Shown: positions 17,201 through 30,900 of the stretch, one piece after another
Numbering within the stretch: the first letter of the stretch is position 1
How the letters are laid out: each line of letters starts with the position of its first letter
Origin: Symbiodinium natans
Lineage: Eukaryota; Sar; Dinophyceae; Suessiales; Symbiodiniaceae
Length of the DNA stretch: 64,000 bases
Assembly: GCA_905221605.1 (NCBI GenBank)
Contig: CAJNDS010002396.1
Coordinates: 260,501-324,500 of the forward strand
Reading direction: 5' to 3'
Notes under the pieces: generated by a model
The model's database searches: none
Told to the model about the DNA's origin: nothing
Seen by the model: only the letters and a program-made list of their open reading frames with translations
Translations under genes and position numbers: made by a program

Positions 17201-19232
17201 TCCCCGGCCATCCTGCTCTTCGGCCATCCTGATGTGTTTTCTCCTTATAAATGTGTGAATGCATATCTGGAGCACATGTAATGTACGGTATGCAATATGT
17301 GTGACGCATGGTAATGCACTGTAAGGTATTGTACAATGGTATACTGTAGCTTTATGTTATGCCTGTCATTAACGATATGTATGCCATGCAACGTATGCAA
17401 TGTAAGGGATGTATGTCATACACGTATACATAAAGTTAATGTCTGTATCATGTACAGCATGATACTGTATGTAGTACATATGTTGTGTATTTACACAAGT
17501 ATAAGTCTACGGTCCACGGGGTTTCAGAACGGTTTGCGCACTCCTGAGAGCCAATACGGTACCCCTTTAGGCGAGGGAGCGATTGTGGTCCAGAATGCCA
17601 TCAAGCGGGTCTTTGCGCACCTCAACCTCAAAGATAGAACCCCCGTTCGATGCGGGGGTTTACGATATCAAGGGTACCTTATTCGGGTCCTTTTATCAGG
17701 GGATTATGATTCTGCTATTTTGGGGGCTATACTTGGGGCCCCTATTTTCGCAAACCCCCAAAGCAGTTGGGGGCATCCAGCAGAGGTGCATTGGGCGAAC
17801 AAGTTTGGGCTTGGGATCTTGAATCGGATCGTAGATGCAGTATGTGAATGAAGGGATTGGGTCTTCCAAGGTTCCGTAAAACCTGAACCCCATAAACCCT
17901 CAAGCCCTCGTAGGCAGCTCTGGCGCTACTGAAAGACGCGGTCAACATTCAGCTACAGGTGCCGTTGCAGCTATATCTCTACTTAGGAATACCTTGGGTG
18001 CTTTTCAGTCTTTGGGTACTATAAGTCCTTTAAGAAGCAGGGTTCCAAGTTCAGTATAGTATAGTCTCCTGAGGAAACCCAACAACTTTAAGGTTTGTGT
18101 TTTGGGTTGTTTTTCGCGTGGACTGATGGTCGGTCGATAGCAGGGCCAGTCTGGGCTCAGTCTCTCTTACAAGTGTTACACCTTATAAGCCCAACTCCCC
18201 AAACGCACCATGGCTTCCATCTTCTCGTCGTCTGGTTTCCAGCATTTTTCGAATGTGATGGTTTCAAGACAGAACCGTGCTAACCTGGGGAAGGGGGGGG
18301 GGGGCTGACCTACATGATGAGTCCTTACCCCGTTGCTGGGTTTTTGTTGTTCCTGAGCAATTTTGGGTGACAACCTTGCCCCCCCAAGCTAAGCTCCCTG
18401 CGCCTGCAGGCAGGGATCAACAATCCTTGCTTGAAGGTTCATGTGTAGCTGTAAGCTCGGTGATGAAGACTTAAAATTTCTGCCTTGAAATAAAGGTCAT
18501 AAGCAGCCAGAACCATCAGTGGCCCTGCCTAAACCCCAAACCCTGAAACCCTGAAACCCTGAAACCCTAAACCCTAAACCCTAAACCCTAAACCCTAAAC
18601 CCTAAACCCTAAACCCTAAACTGCAGCAAAAGCTGAAGCCCCGGATCCCGGAGGTAGACGTCATTCTGTACAGCGCTGCCATCAGCACATGCGACACTCG
18701 CCTCCACCATTTTTGGGGGTGCATCGGGTAAGTAAGTCCAGGGTTTAGGGTTAGTTTAGGGTATAATAAGGTTTAGGGTGTTGAAAGGTTTAGGGTTTAG
18801 TGTTTAGGGCTTAGGGCTATCCGCAGGAAGGAAGCCCCGACTCTTCGACTCTGACTTGCTTACGCCCTCAAAAATCTAAACATCCGAAACCCTAGGGGAG
18901 AGGGGGCGGGGTCCTAAACCCTAAACCCTAAACCCTAAACCCTAAACCCTAAACCCGGAAGTCCACTCGCAGGACAAGGGTCAGCAATGGCAACAAGCTC
19001 TTGCGCTCTTTGGCCAGCTGCAGGACTGCGATGATCCCTGGGCCTTGGACATAGCGGGGAAAGTTTTAATGTACATCTTAAAATAAGGGTACTTGAACTC
19101 CATAAGGAATAAAAATCCATATTTTCAATAGTATTTTAATACTATCCCAACCATGAACTAGGGCTATCTCCCCCTACCTTGCAGTCACGTGAACTGCAGC
19201 ACGCGCTGGCACGGCGAGCAGACAGAACACGC

Positions 19233-19284
<52 letters not shown>

Positions 19285-21769
19285 ATGCACACACACACAC
19301 ACACACACACACCGGGTGCACACACAGCTCGACTCTGCGCTGCGGACTTGACAAAAACCTGCAGGAATCGCACCGCAAACGCAACTGAACTGCACAGCCT
19401 CAACCCAGATCCTCATCCACTGCTGAACCGTAGACCGGACTTGCAATGACGCTGCAGGAGTCACAACTCCGCACCGATGTCATCGTCTGCAATGCCGCAA
19501 TCAGTGCTTGTGCCAAGAGCGCCCGGGATGCACAATTAGGGTTTAGGGTTTAGGGTTTAGGATTCAGGGTTTAGGGTTGCTGGCATGGGTGGAAGGTTGG
19601 GGGTACTGAGTCCAATGCATCCGAGGTGGGCAATGGCAGAAAGCCCTGAGACTCGGCTGCTTTGCAGTTTGGAAGAAAGCAATTTCGTTGAGCTGTGTGG
19701 GCTTTGTGGGCAGGCATGAGCAGATGTTGATCCCTCTGTTTGGCCTCTGTTCAGACGAATGCATGCAGGTGCCTTCATTTGTCCGGAGACCTTAACCCTG
19801 GACCGTGGATCGTGGAACGACGGTTAGCTGTTATGTCCAGTGGCCATGCCTTCTTTTTTTGGTGCGCACTTTTGAAGGTCCGGACTGCCAGGGTTTAGGA
19901 TGTTCCGTACGGTTCAGAATCGGTTTTCCTGCAAATTCCTCATATCGTTGCAGGCAGCTCTTGGAGTCAACCTTACAGGGGTTGAGTGTTGACCTTTTGC
20001 CTTTAAACCCTACACCCTAAACCCAAAGCCTGAAACCCCCAAACCCTGAACCCTATTTGATCCTCTTCTGCCCTTGGCCATGACATGAGCCCGACCTGAG
20101 GGCACTGCTGGAGCAGCTTCCGCAACAACACCTGGTGCCATCCGAGGCTGCCATTTTAAGGGTCGGAATATTTTCGAATAGTATTCCATTGTGGTCCTTG
20201 GCAGCCCAGTGGTACCCTTTGCCCCTTTTTTGGTTCAAGGCTCCCTCTTCGAATAACCAACCAACAAAAGGATACCCTGATTATAACATGGTCACTGGGC
20301 TACCAAGGGTCCCTTTATCTATGTACGATAAGAACCCCCCCCAAAAGCCCTATTCTGACTATTGACTATTCAGGCCCCCAAGCAGGGCTCGGCAGGCCTT
20401 TGGGACACTTCCTAGTTTCCCCTTCTTGGGGTTAACAGGATAAACCCTAAGCCCTAAGCCCTAAACCCTAAACTTATAATCCCTAAACCTAAACCCCAAA
20501 CCCTAAACCCGAGAGCTTCGGGGCGTTCACAATCAGAAGATTTTTGTTCACAGGGTTTCAAAGTCCCTCTGAGGTGTCGGGCATTGTCGGGCTGCAAGGG
20601 CAAAGACATCCGGGCTTGGGTCAATTTAAGGTGAGGGCTTAGGCCTCCGTAAATCTTGAGGTTGAGGATTTATACGATGAAGGTTTTGGGGCTTGAGAGG
20701 TTTCAGGGGGTGAGGTTTGAGTCTCACGGCATAAAGACCTAATCCCTAAACCCTATAAGCCCAAACCCAAGTGGGTGGAGGTGCTTGGGATTTGCGGTCA
20801 GCTTTGGTACGGCCTCTCAGACTCAAAGTATTGGAGACCATTTAGTCAGAATGATTTTTGGGTCGCTTGAAGCATCATGTAAGAATTCGGGTAATGTTGC
20901 ACCCTGTTTAGTATTGGCCCCCTCTTTAAAGACAAACTGGCCGAATTATTCAGGACCCCCTGACTGTTTGCGGGGTCTCCTTTAAAGTCAAACCGTCCGG
21001 GCGCCGTAAGAAAATTCCACGTGGCGCGCCTTTAAAAAAGATAACCGGGCATCGCTGCCCCTTTTGAACCTATCTAAACTCCTCCCTATTAAAATCATAT
21101 GAGCCCCGGGGGCCGTGTAATCAGGCTCCCATCCACGCCTCGACTGGGGGGGGGGGGGGGGGGGGGGGCCCCCACACTAAACAGGGTGCAACATTACTCA
21201 GTATCATTTAGCGGATGACCGTTGGGGGATAATATATGGATATTCTTCATCTCCAGCAACTTCATCTGCCAAGGTGCTGTTGTTGCGCTAGATCAGGGTT
21301 GATTGGTATAAGGCCCAGATCCATACGCCTACGCCCCGCCCCACTCATCTCTCCTGAGCGGTGGCTGGCAGGTGACCTACAACACGGCCATCAGCGCTAC
21401 AGCAAAGGTGCGTGGAGTCCGATGTGTATGCTATGCGGGTTTTGTTGAGGGCTTGGGGCATTGGGACTGTGGGTTCTTGATGCGGGTTCTGCAAGTTGTG
21501 CTATGCGGGGTGTCTCACACAGCTGCAGGCAGGCAGATGGGAGGTGGCTCTGCAGCTTCTGGCCGACCTTCATGCTTCCGGGCTTGCTTCAGAACGGCGG
21601 AAACGGGTCGGGTGGGGTTGGGGGGGGGGGGGGGGGAGGGAGGGGTGGCCACCACCACCATCAGATGATGATGATGGTGGTCACCATCATCACTTCGTCG
21701 TCGCAAATTTCAATCGTCATCATCGTCGTCATCGTGTCGTCATTGCCATTATCATCACCACCACCCACC

Positions 21770-21803
<34 letters not shown>

Positions 21804-21960
21804 TCAAGATCATCAATCGCAATCGTCATCATCGTCCTCATCGTGCCGCCGTTGCCATGATCATCGACAATCGCAATCGCCGTGATCGTCATCAGCCTTA
21901 TAATCATTGTCATCGTCGGTGTTGTCCTCCTCCTCCGCCTCATCCTCATCCTCATCCTGC

Positions 21961-21991
<31 letters not shown>

Positions 21992-24900
21992 CATCATCAT
22001 CGCCATCATCATCATAATCGTCGTCGTCTTCATCATCACCACCACCACCATCATCAGCATCATCATCACCATCACCATCACCATCGTCATCATCATCATC
22101 ATCATCATATTCTTCATCACCATCATCATCATCATCATCCCTGTCGTGCAGCCGACAGCATTGTTTGCCACATGGCCTGTGCAGCGCAGTCGTCATGATC
22201 ACCATCATGATCCTGGAGCTCCCTCGCAATGCAGCTTGCAGCCATGCATTTGGAGTTGAGTTGAGTCCTCAGTGTATTCAGTATCTAGAGGACTATCCTG
22301 TTGATACATTTGCTGCCATCCTTCTTCGGCAAGCACTAGCAGAATTGCGTTTGGATGCCACCCCGCGGCTTGCAGTTTGTTGTGTGTCACAGACCCTACC
22401 TTCGAGCCCATACCTTCCAAGGTTGTAACCCCCGATTGCAAGGTAGAGTCTCCGAATAGAAGGTAGCATTGAGGACCGGGGTGCGCCCCGGAACTCAGGC
22501 TGTTCGCATCCAGCCCGGGGCGATCGCCTTCAACTCGGCGACCGCGGCATGCGCGACTGGTGGTCACTGGCTCCAGGCGCCCTAGCCCTTCTTGGTCGTC
22601 AGCGTTTGCAAAACTGCTCCTCTACTCCGTTGCTCCGTACTCCACTCCTGCTAATCATAGGATTTAGAAGGCCTACAGCGCTTTGCGTTTAGGGCTTCGG
22701 GTTCTGCACCCAGTGCGCTGCACAACGGCAAAGACGTTGGCGGACATTCATCCCACAAGAGATGAAAGGGTTGAAGGCTTGTAGGGTCTTGGTTGGTGGT
22801 TGGGTGGAGCGCTTTTGATTTTTTAGTTTAGGCCTGTGGGGTCTAGGAATTCTCGGCTGAGGGTTTTGGGGCTTGGAAAGTTAAGCCCTTTCTTTTTTGA
22901 AGTTGTCGCCACGGATTTTGTGTCTTTGTTCTCGCTGTTTAAATGCTGGGCTCGGGCTGTAAGGGTTGAAACGTCGGCCCGCTTTGGTGTCCAGGGTTCA
23001 GAGTTTATAGGCCTTAGGGATTAATAGGCTTTAGGGACTTTAGGGTTTATGTAGAATCTATGTTGTTTATGCCAAGTTTATGCCAAATACGCGAAATCTT
23101 CAGTCTTTTGCCCTGGAGGCACTGGCACTGGTGGCAGCCGCTGAGAAAGCAAAGGCACGCGGTCCCCCTCTTTGGTTTAAAGGCGGTTTCGTCAATCCTA
23201 AACAACCCCGAACCCTAAACCCTAAACCCTAAAACCCTAAACCCTAAACCGTGTGGATGTTTAGGGTCTAATGTGTACGCAGGCACTGTCCGGCCCAAGC
23301 ATGGAACAGGGAGGGGATGGGAGGGCGGTGCAATAGCTGCAACAGGGTTTTTCGGGGTTTTCGGTTTTTTGGGGTGTAGGGACTTGGCTTTCAGCTAATG
23401 CTGTACTCACTTTAGTATCCAGGGCCCCCACCCCCCCCCGCCGCCCCACCCCAAAACAATTTTGGGGTTTTTGTTTTTTCAACCGGGATGCTGTCTGGGG
23501 GTAGGGCAGGTAGGGGTCGAGGGTTGAGGGGAAGCCTTGAAGCTTGAGGGTCTAAGCTTTCCAGGGGGGCTGCGGGCTCATGCGGGTAACCGGAGCTCGT
23601 GAGCTACTCCCTTGGAAAACTGTTTGGGGGCCTGTTTCGTAATGAAATTTTCAAAGGAATTTACATAATTAAAGCCGGACTCAAGGAAAACTCCGGAGCT
23701 TCTTATTCACAACTTTTTTTTTTGGCTCCCTGGCCCCCCTCAACCCCCCCCCCCTTCATTCGCATAATTGCGGAATTGCGGTTAACCGTTGGCATTAGTA
23801 GTACTTTGTCCGCAAAAACGCATATTAGTGGGAAACGATACTAAGGCGGGGTGCAACATTACAGAGTGCCCATTGGAACCGAATAGCTTTGATTGCGCCA
23901 AGGGCTTTGTTAGTCATTCTTCTTTTCTTGCTGAAGATCCGCATTTGGTGGCTCAGCGGCTGCGTCTGTTCTTTTGGCAGAAACGGCGACATAAAAACAC
24001 TCGCAAGCAGAAAGTACTTCGAGTACGGAAAATCAACACCAAACCCTAAACCCCAAATTAAAAAGGGTTTTTGTTACTGTTATTGGTAAGTGTATATGGG
24101 GCTCCTTATATCTTGGTGAGTGTCCACATGTGTGTCCTTTTGGGGATGTTAGAAACAACCCTGAACCCCGGGCTACACCCTAAACCCTAAATCTTTCTTG
24201 AGCGTTTATTTGCTAAGAGCTTCTCTCCTCCCAGGTGGCGGACTTGATCGGTGCAAGTTCGGCCATCGCAGCCTGTGAGCTGCTTGGCCGAGCTCTAGGG
24301 GAGTTTTGGGTGCAGGGTTCCGATTTCAGCATTTAGGGAGTGAGGGTTTAGGGTTGAGGGCATGCAGGTGGTGAATCAAAAGGGCTTGAGAAATATTCCA
24401 CGCAGAACGCCAGGTATGTCTACCCGTCACCTCCTCAGTAGGCTCTAAGGGGTAGGAACTTCGAAGATGAGGGTGTGGCGTTCAGGATTGATGGGGTTCA
24501 GGGTTGACGGTTTTAAGTTGAAAAGGGTTTAGGGATATTTTTGCTTGGGGCCTGGGGCTTTAGAGCGGTTCTTGGCTCAACAGCTCTCTGGGTCGGAATT
24601 TCCAACTTCTGTTGGGGAAATCGATCTTTAGCCTCCCCCCAGGCCCAAAATCCCCTAAACCCTAAACCCTAAACCCCTAACCCTAAACCCTAAACCCTAC
24701 ACCCACGGCCCCTCAGACAGCCAGGAAAGCCTCAGAATGGCAAGTGGCACTGGCACTGCTGTGGCAGCTGGAGGAAGCCCTTTGTGGGTTTAAGGATTCC
24801 GGGTCAGGGGTTTAGGGTTTAGGGTTAAGGGTTTAGGGTTTAGGTTTCGGGCTTAGCGTTTAGGATTCCCGCGCCACTCCCGAAACCATAATCTGGCGCC

Positions 24901-27900
24901 CTTATCCTCCCGCAATATTGAAGGGTTCTTAAGGGAGGGGGGTTCATGGGGGTAGGTGCCGTCACGGTGGCCCTTTTCAGGTCGATTGGTGGTCGAATGT
25001 TTTGGGGGTTTAGAGGGAGCGTTCGGTCAAGTTCGGTCAGGAAGAGCTGGAGATTTGGCAGGGGCTCATGTGAGCAACCTTCTTTTGATACCAGGAGGCG
25101 GGCATTCAGTGCGACCTGCTTGTGTACAACTCCGCCACCAGTGCATGCGAAAAGGCTGCCGATTCTTAGCTTAACTACACGATACTGGGTTTAAGCGCAA
25201 TGCCTCTAAGGGTGATGTGGGGTGCTTTGGGTCCTTGGATCGGAGGAGCCTTGCCTGAAAACGACAAAAAATTGCGAGAAGACATGTCAGAGCATTTACG
25301 GGCTTGGAGTTTCCACTAGAGTCAATCGGAGGCCCTAGTATCTAACCATGAAACCCCCCTAGTTCCGCAAACATTTAGCTTCCGAAGGAACAGGCTGCTG
25401 CCTTCACTCCCTCTAGACCTCATAGACTTCATACTCAAGACATTCGTGCCGAGTGTGCAGATGAAGCCCTCAACCCACAAAGGAATGGCAGTGGGCCCTG
25501 GCTTTGTTGGAGCAGGCTCAGGTCAAGAGCCTGCGAGCGACCCGGATCCAGACTAGCGGACTTGGAGACAGGACCCCACACCCCAAGCCCTCACTCGCTC
25601 GTTCTTCGTAAGTCCTTGGAGAAGTAGATGCCCTTCGTAAACATACGCCCGGTTCAGGTTACTCCTTCTCTTTTGGGATCACGCGTGTAAACCCTGCGAC
25701 AGGCTAGTCTAAAGGTTACAACATAGCCTTGTGTTGGTGGGGCACTCAGAACCCTACTTGCAACAACCCATGAACCTCCGAGCACAGCTTTTGGGGCAAA
25801 AAACCCAAAACAAACCCGCAAGCCCCACCCAGGGCCTGAAGCCCCCCAAAACCTTAAACCTTGACTCCTCAACCCTAAACCCTAAGCAGAAGTTTCGGGA
25901 GCACCAAGGTCGATCTCATCTCCTTCAATGCTGCCATCAGCGCCTGCGGGCCCCTTGGGCCCATAGGCGAGTTTGGGCTGAGGGTTTAGGGTTTAGGGTT
26001 TAGGGTTTAGGGTTCGATTGGGATGACCCCGCAAAGGTTACTGGGTGTTAAGGGCCGGCATTGAGGTTTAGGGGTTACTGCCATCACTGGCCATCACGAA
26101 AGCTAAACAGACTTGGAACCAGGAGCCTGGATAATTACCAACATCAGTATCACCTCCACAGTGAAGGCATCCAAATCTGCAGAACCTTGTGTTCACCACA
26201 ATATGAAACAGTTCATCTGCTTTCAGAGGCATGATTACCGCTGTGGGTTTTGTGGCTTCAGGTTCAGGGGCTTAGGGGTTTCAATTTAAGGGTTTAATGG
26301 GTCGTTAGGGTTTGCTGTTTTAAACCGAGGCGTGCAGGTGCGCACTAGAACCCTAGCTGCCACCCGAAGCACAGGAATGCCGGCTGCTGGGAGCAGGCGC
26401 TCCACCTCTTGGGCGCCCTGAGACCTCGTCGGCTTTGTCCTGACAGCGCGGCTTTGCAGGAACCGGGTTTTAGGGCTCAGGGGTTTTAGAGCTTAGTTTA
26501 TTTTTATTTTTTATTTGTTTTTTGGGGGGTGGGTGTTAGGGTTTAGGTTGCCTGAAACCCTCAATACTCGATTAACAAACCCTGAGCTCTAAATCCTTCT
26601 AAACAACCAGTCTTGAGCTAGCACCGATCAAACCCTGTGAAAACCTTCACTTGGGGTTGTAAAGGGGCTTCGGCTGAGAAAAGGTTTATGCTCTTTGCCC
26701 CAAAGAGTATACTCAAGACAGGCCCTAATCACCCTTAAACCATGTTCAAACTTTCCGGAGTTTACTGTATATACTTACTGTTGGTAAGCAGGGAATGAGG
26801 GAATGAGGTAATCCCTTAAAGAGGGTACCTCATTCCCTCACTCCGGGGCTAACCAACAGAAAGTGTAGTCCTGGGTCGTCCCTGGCTGAGGTAACGAGCA
26901 ATGCACTTACCAGCGCCTATGAAAAGGCGAGCCAGTGCCTTGCTCTGGGAAGGGCGGGTTTAGGGTTTAGGGTCTAGGGTCTAGGCTTTAGGGTTAGGGT
27001 TAGTGGAACCTCAAGCCCAAAGCTTCGCCTGTCTACGTAAGCTCAACAGGGCTCAGGGACCCATTGCCAGCATTCTGGGCGGAAGCCGTGTAGCACTGTG
27101 GATGTAGAAAGCACTAGCATGAACTACATCTTTTTGGCGGGCACTGCCACCGCCTGACAAGGGCTAAACGGTCTCAAAGGGCCACCGTGCAAATGCAGAA
27201 GCCCAACTCGCAGAAGGGATTGGGGTGTGGGTTTGGGGAGGGATCTACTTCTAGAACTCATTCCCCAAAAGGTCTAGGTTGAGGGGCTTTACTTCCAGAC
27301 CTTAAACAAAAAATAGGTTGAGGGTTGACATGAACACGGTTCTTGAGATCGAAACGCCAAATCCCAAAGATCCACAATCCTTAGCAAGATTGGCCCTGCG
27401 AACATGCAGTATTCCTAACATGGTCCTCTTCAACCCCCCCCCCCCTATGTCCAGGGGCCTAATTCTTCATCCTTAAGGGTTTAAGGAACTAATTCTTCGG
27501 TCCCTGGAAGTATTACGGCTTTGGGTTTGTGACCATCAAGGAAACCTTCTAGGGGTACATCCATAAAGGTCCGAGTATGACTCCCTTGTTTTTGTGTTTA
27601 GTCCGTTCCCAGGTGGCAACGGGCCCTTGGCGCCCTCTCCCCAGGCAGCAACGTCGTGGCCCTTGCGGCCGCGGTGAGCGCCTGCGCCAGGGGCTGAGGT
27701 TGGCCCTGTGTGGGGCCTCTGACCGAAAGGATCCATGTACCAGAGCCCAAGAAGGGGGGGGAAGGGGGGGGGTGGGAGGGGCGACCGAAACCCTAAACCC
27801 TAAACCCTAAACCCTACAAAAAGGAGTGTGTATGTACCAAGGCCCTATCTCGGGAATGGCAACAGGCGCTCGTCCTTCTCTGTGAGCCCCTTCGGCTGCA

Positions 27901-30900
27901 AGCAGATGGCCGAGGGCGCTTCGAGGGATTCAGTGCTTGGGGGGAGCCCGGGCTTTGGGGGCTTGAAGAAGCTGAGGGCTCGGGCCTACAGGCATTAGTC
28001 ATCTAAGGGCTGACGGTTCACAGAGGACTACAGAATGCTTTACTTCGGTATATATATATATATGTACATACATACGTAGAATGCATGTATATTTGCTTGT
28101 ACGTATGTACTTGTGTTTGTACTTGTGTGTGTGTGTGTCTACACGTATTGTTTGGGTCTCCACCAACCTTGAGCCCTGCGCGCTCTTAAGGGGTACTGAC
28201 TGGCGGGGTGGGGGGGGGAGGGGGCATGGTTTCCCCTTTGCCGGTTTTATCGGATCTTTCTGTAGGAATAGTGTTTTGTTTATACACACATACAGTTTAG
28301 AACCCGCACTTACCTCTGCAAGTGCTAGGCAAGTCTTTCGGTAGGTCGTCGGATGAAGGGTGTCCGACTTGGCCCCCATAACAGCCGGACAGCATTGTGA
28401 AACCAGCCAGGTTGCGTGGGCATGGGCTAACTAGCCCTCACGACGGCAGTGTCCGAAAGAAGGATCAGGAACAATAGGTCCATCCTTCAACAAGAAAGAA
28501 CGACCTCGATGTTGAGGAGTTTAATGAGAACGAAGACACACCCGAATAAGAAACGGGTCTTCCTGCCAGCGCTCTGTGCAAGAAGCCCTGAACCCTGAAC
28601 TCCTTATCAGGCTTCGTACACGTGCTCTTCGCAGCAACACGATCCTCTTGAACTCCTCCCTGACCGCCTGCGAGAAGGTTCGGTGAAATCTTACTTTTCC
28701 AAAGGTCGGGTTTCGTGTCCAGCAAGGATCCCCCAAGCTGCTACTTCAGAAGCTGTCCCTATCTTATGTAAAATTCCTTGAGAGATGTTCCCCCTTGTAC
28801 TAACAGTCCTTAAGAGGAATTCAAGTACCCCCTATTATACTCCCTACTAGAAGACGAGAGGGAATATTGTCAAGCATTCCCCTGAAAGGTCGAGAGGGAA
28901 CTCCTCGGTTTTCCATGGAGGGTGGGAGAGGTAGCTCTACATGTCTGTTGCTTTGTTGGGTTGCTGAATATCTACAGAGGCCACTCCCGACCTTGGGTTT
29001 CGCGTTTGGGTCTGTTTTTTGATTTGGGGGGTTTGGGGGGGGCATTTTCCTCCCTTAGCTTGTGCCCCCGGAGTTCTAAGCAGTAGCACTCCCCACAGGG
29101 CGAGCAATGGCAGCTCGCACTGGACCTGCTTGGAACCATGGAGAGCCTCTTGCCTGCTGGAGCAGAAGGAAGGGGAGGAAGAGGGTTTAGGGTTTAGGGT
29201 TTAGGGTTTAGGGTTTAGGGTTTAAAGGGTTTAGGGTGCAGGTTTAGGGTTCAGGGTTAGGGTTCAGGGTTCAGGGGCAGGAGAACGGGAATGGGGAATC
29301 CTCCAACCCCGGCAAACAATTTTGCTGAGATCCAATCCTGGACCATGGCGAGCGGGGGCACGGGCAACCATTAACACCAACCTAATCAACCTTCTCCGAA
29401 AAGAAGAGAGCTTCCTAGAAACCTTAGAACCCGAATTTTCAGTAACCAACTTCTCGGACGGGTTCGGGGCTTATGTTTTCGGATCTTCGGCTTTCTCTCT
29501 CCCCCCTCTCCCTCCCTCTCTCCCTTTAAAGCAGGTCTTCAATTGACTTCCTTGAATTCTTCGCCCTTGCTTTTCGACCCCCTTTCTCCCCTTGTTACCC
29601 TTGTTCCTTCCCTGGCCTCCCTGGCTTCTGTTCTCCTTCAGGTGATCCCATTCAACATTCACCGCGTGACCCCTTTTAGAATCCCGGGGTGATGGGGCAC
29701 ACCTAAACCCAAAACCCCAAACCGTAAACCCTAAACCCTCAACCCTGTAAGACTCTCCAGACAAAGGCTCGGGTCTTCCGAGGCCGGCCGGGCTGGGGCC
29801 AAGCTTTGCGGGGCTTGCTTTCATGGCTTTCATGGCTGTACGGTTTGGTGAGGCTTTGGGGCTTTGGAGTCTCGGGTTTCCGGCTGTAGGTGTAGTGATG
29901 TCTGTGGCTGGAGGTGGTGTAACTTCACTTTAGTGGAGGATGTTGGCAGTTAGGTTGGGGGTATGAGGCTGCAGTTTCCAAAAAGGTCTCAGCAAGCCCA
30001 AATTCAAAGACAACCTTTGCAAGGGCACGATGGCTTTTCGGAGACGTTGTCGAGCTTCAGCTGGAGAGTTCTGTCTCTAAACCGTAAACCCGGTACAAAA
30101 CCCCAAACCCGGGCCCTAGACTGCTCGAAGCATGGGCCCCAACATCCATGGCTTTGGCGGCCCGAAGCTCGAAGCCCGCATGTTCCCTTCGGCCCCTTGG
30201 GAACCGAGTGGCGGTTTTAGAGCCGAAGAGCCGGAGCAAGAGGACGCGGGTCAGCTTCAACGCGGCCATCAGCGCCACCGAGAAAGGCAAAGCTTGGTTG
30301 CAGGCAGGGCCTTGCTCTGTGAGATGGCTCTGAACCTTTCTTCCCTTAAAACCAGCGCTTTGGGTTTGCAGCTGAAATCTGGGGGGGGGGGGGGGGGGGG
30401 GGGGGGTTGCGTGATCTTCTGGTTCTCGGTTTAGGGATGAACGCCAGACTCTCCAAACCCTAACACACACACCCCCCCCCAACGTGCCTTGATTCAAGGG
30501 GCTTAGTTGCCCTACTGTAGCACCACGGTTTCACCCCTCAGCAGTTGATCTGGATTGATGGACTGCGTTCCTCTTTGGTTGAATTTGGGTTTTGAGGATC
30601 GGCTCACAAGGAAGGAAACTGAAGGGCCTTAAACCATATTATGTTACGGCCCAATCTTTAAAGAGCGACCCCCCCCCCTTCAACTGTTGATCCTTACTTA
30701 CAGTATTCCCCCTGTAGATGCTTGCGGGTTTTCATTTCGGTTTTTCGGCCTTAGGGATCTTGGTTATAGGGTATTTAATGGGGGGTAGGCATCTAGGGAA
30801 CCCCCCCGAAGGTTAGGGAGCCTTAGGGAGTAGTGGGGAGTACCGAGGAACCTTGCTTTACCTACCCTTAAACCCTAACCCCAAACCCTGAACCCTAAAC

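Noticed and set aside
16829-17336. Overlapping Arg/Gly-rich ORFs on both strands
   Set aside because: Produced by the TTCGTCGAA minisatellite.
21461-22259. His-, Asp-, Met- and Ile-rich ORFs up to 245 aa
   Set aside because: Artefacts of the (ATC/ACC)n tract; only the short PPR exon inside has a family signature.
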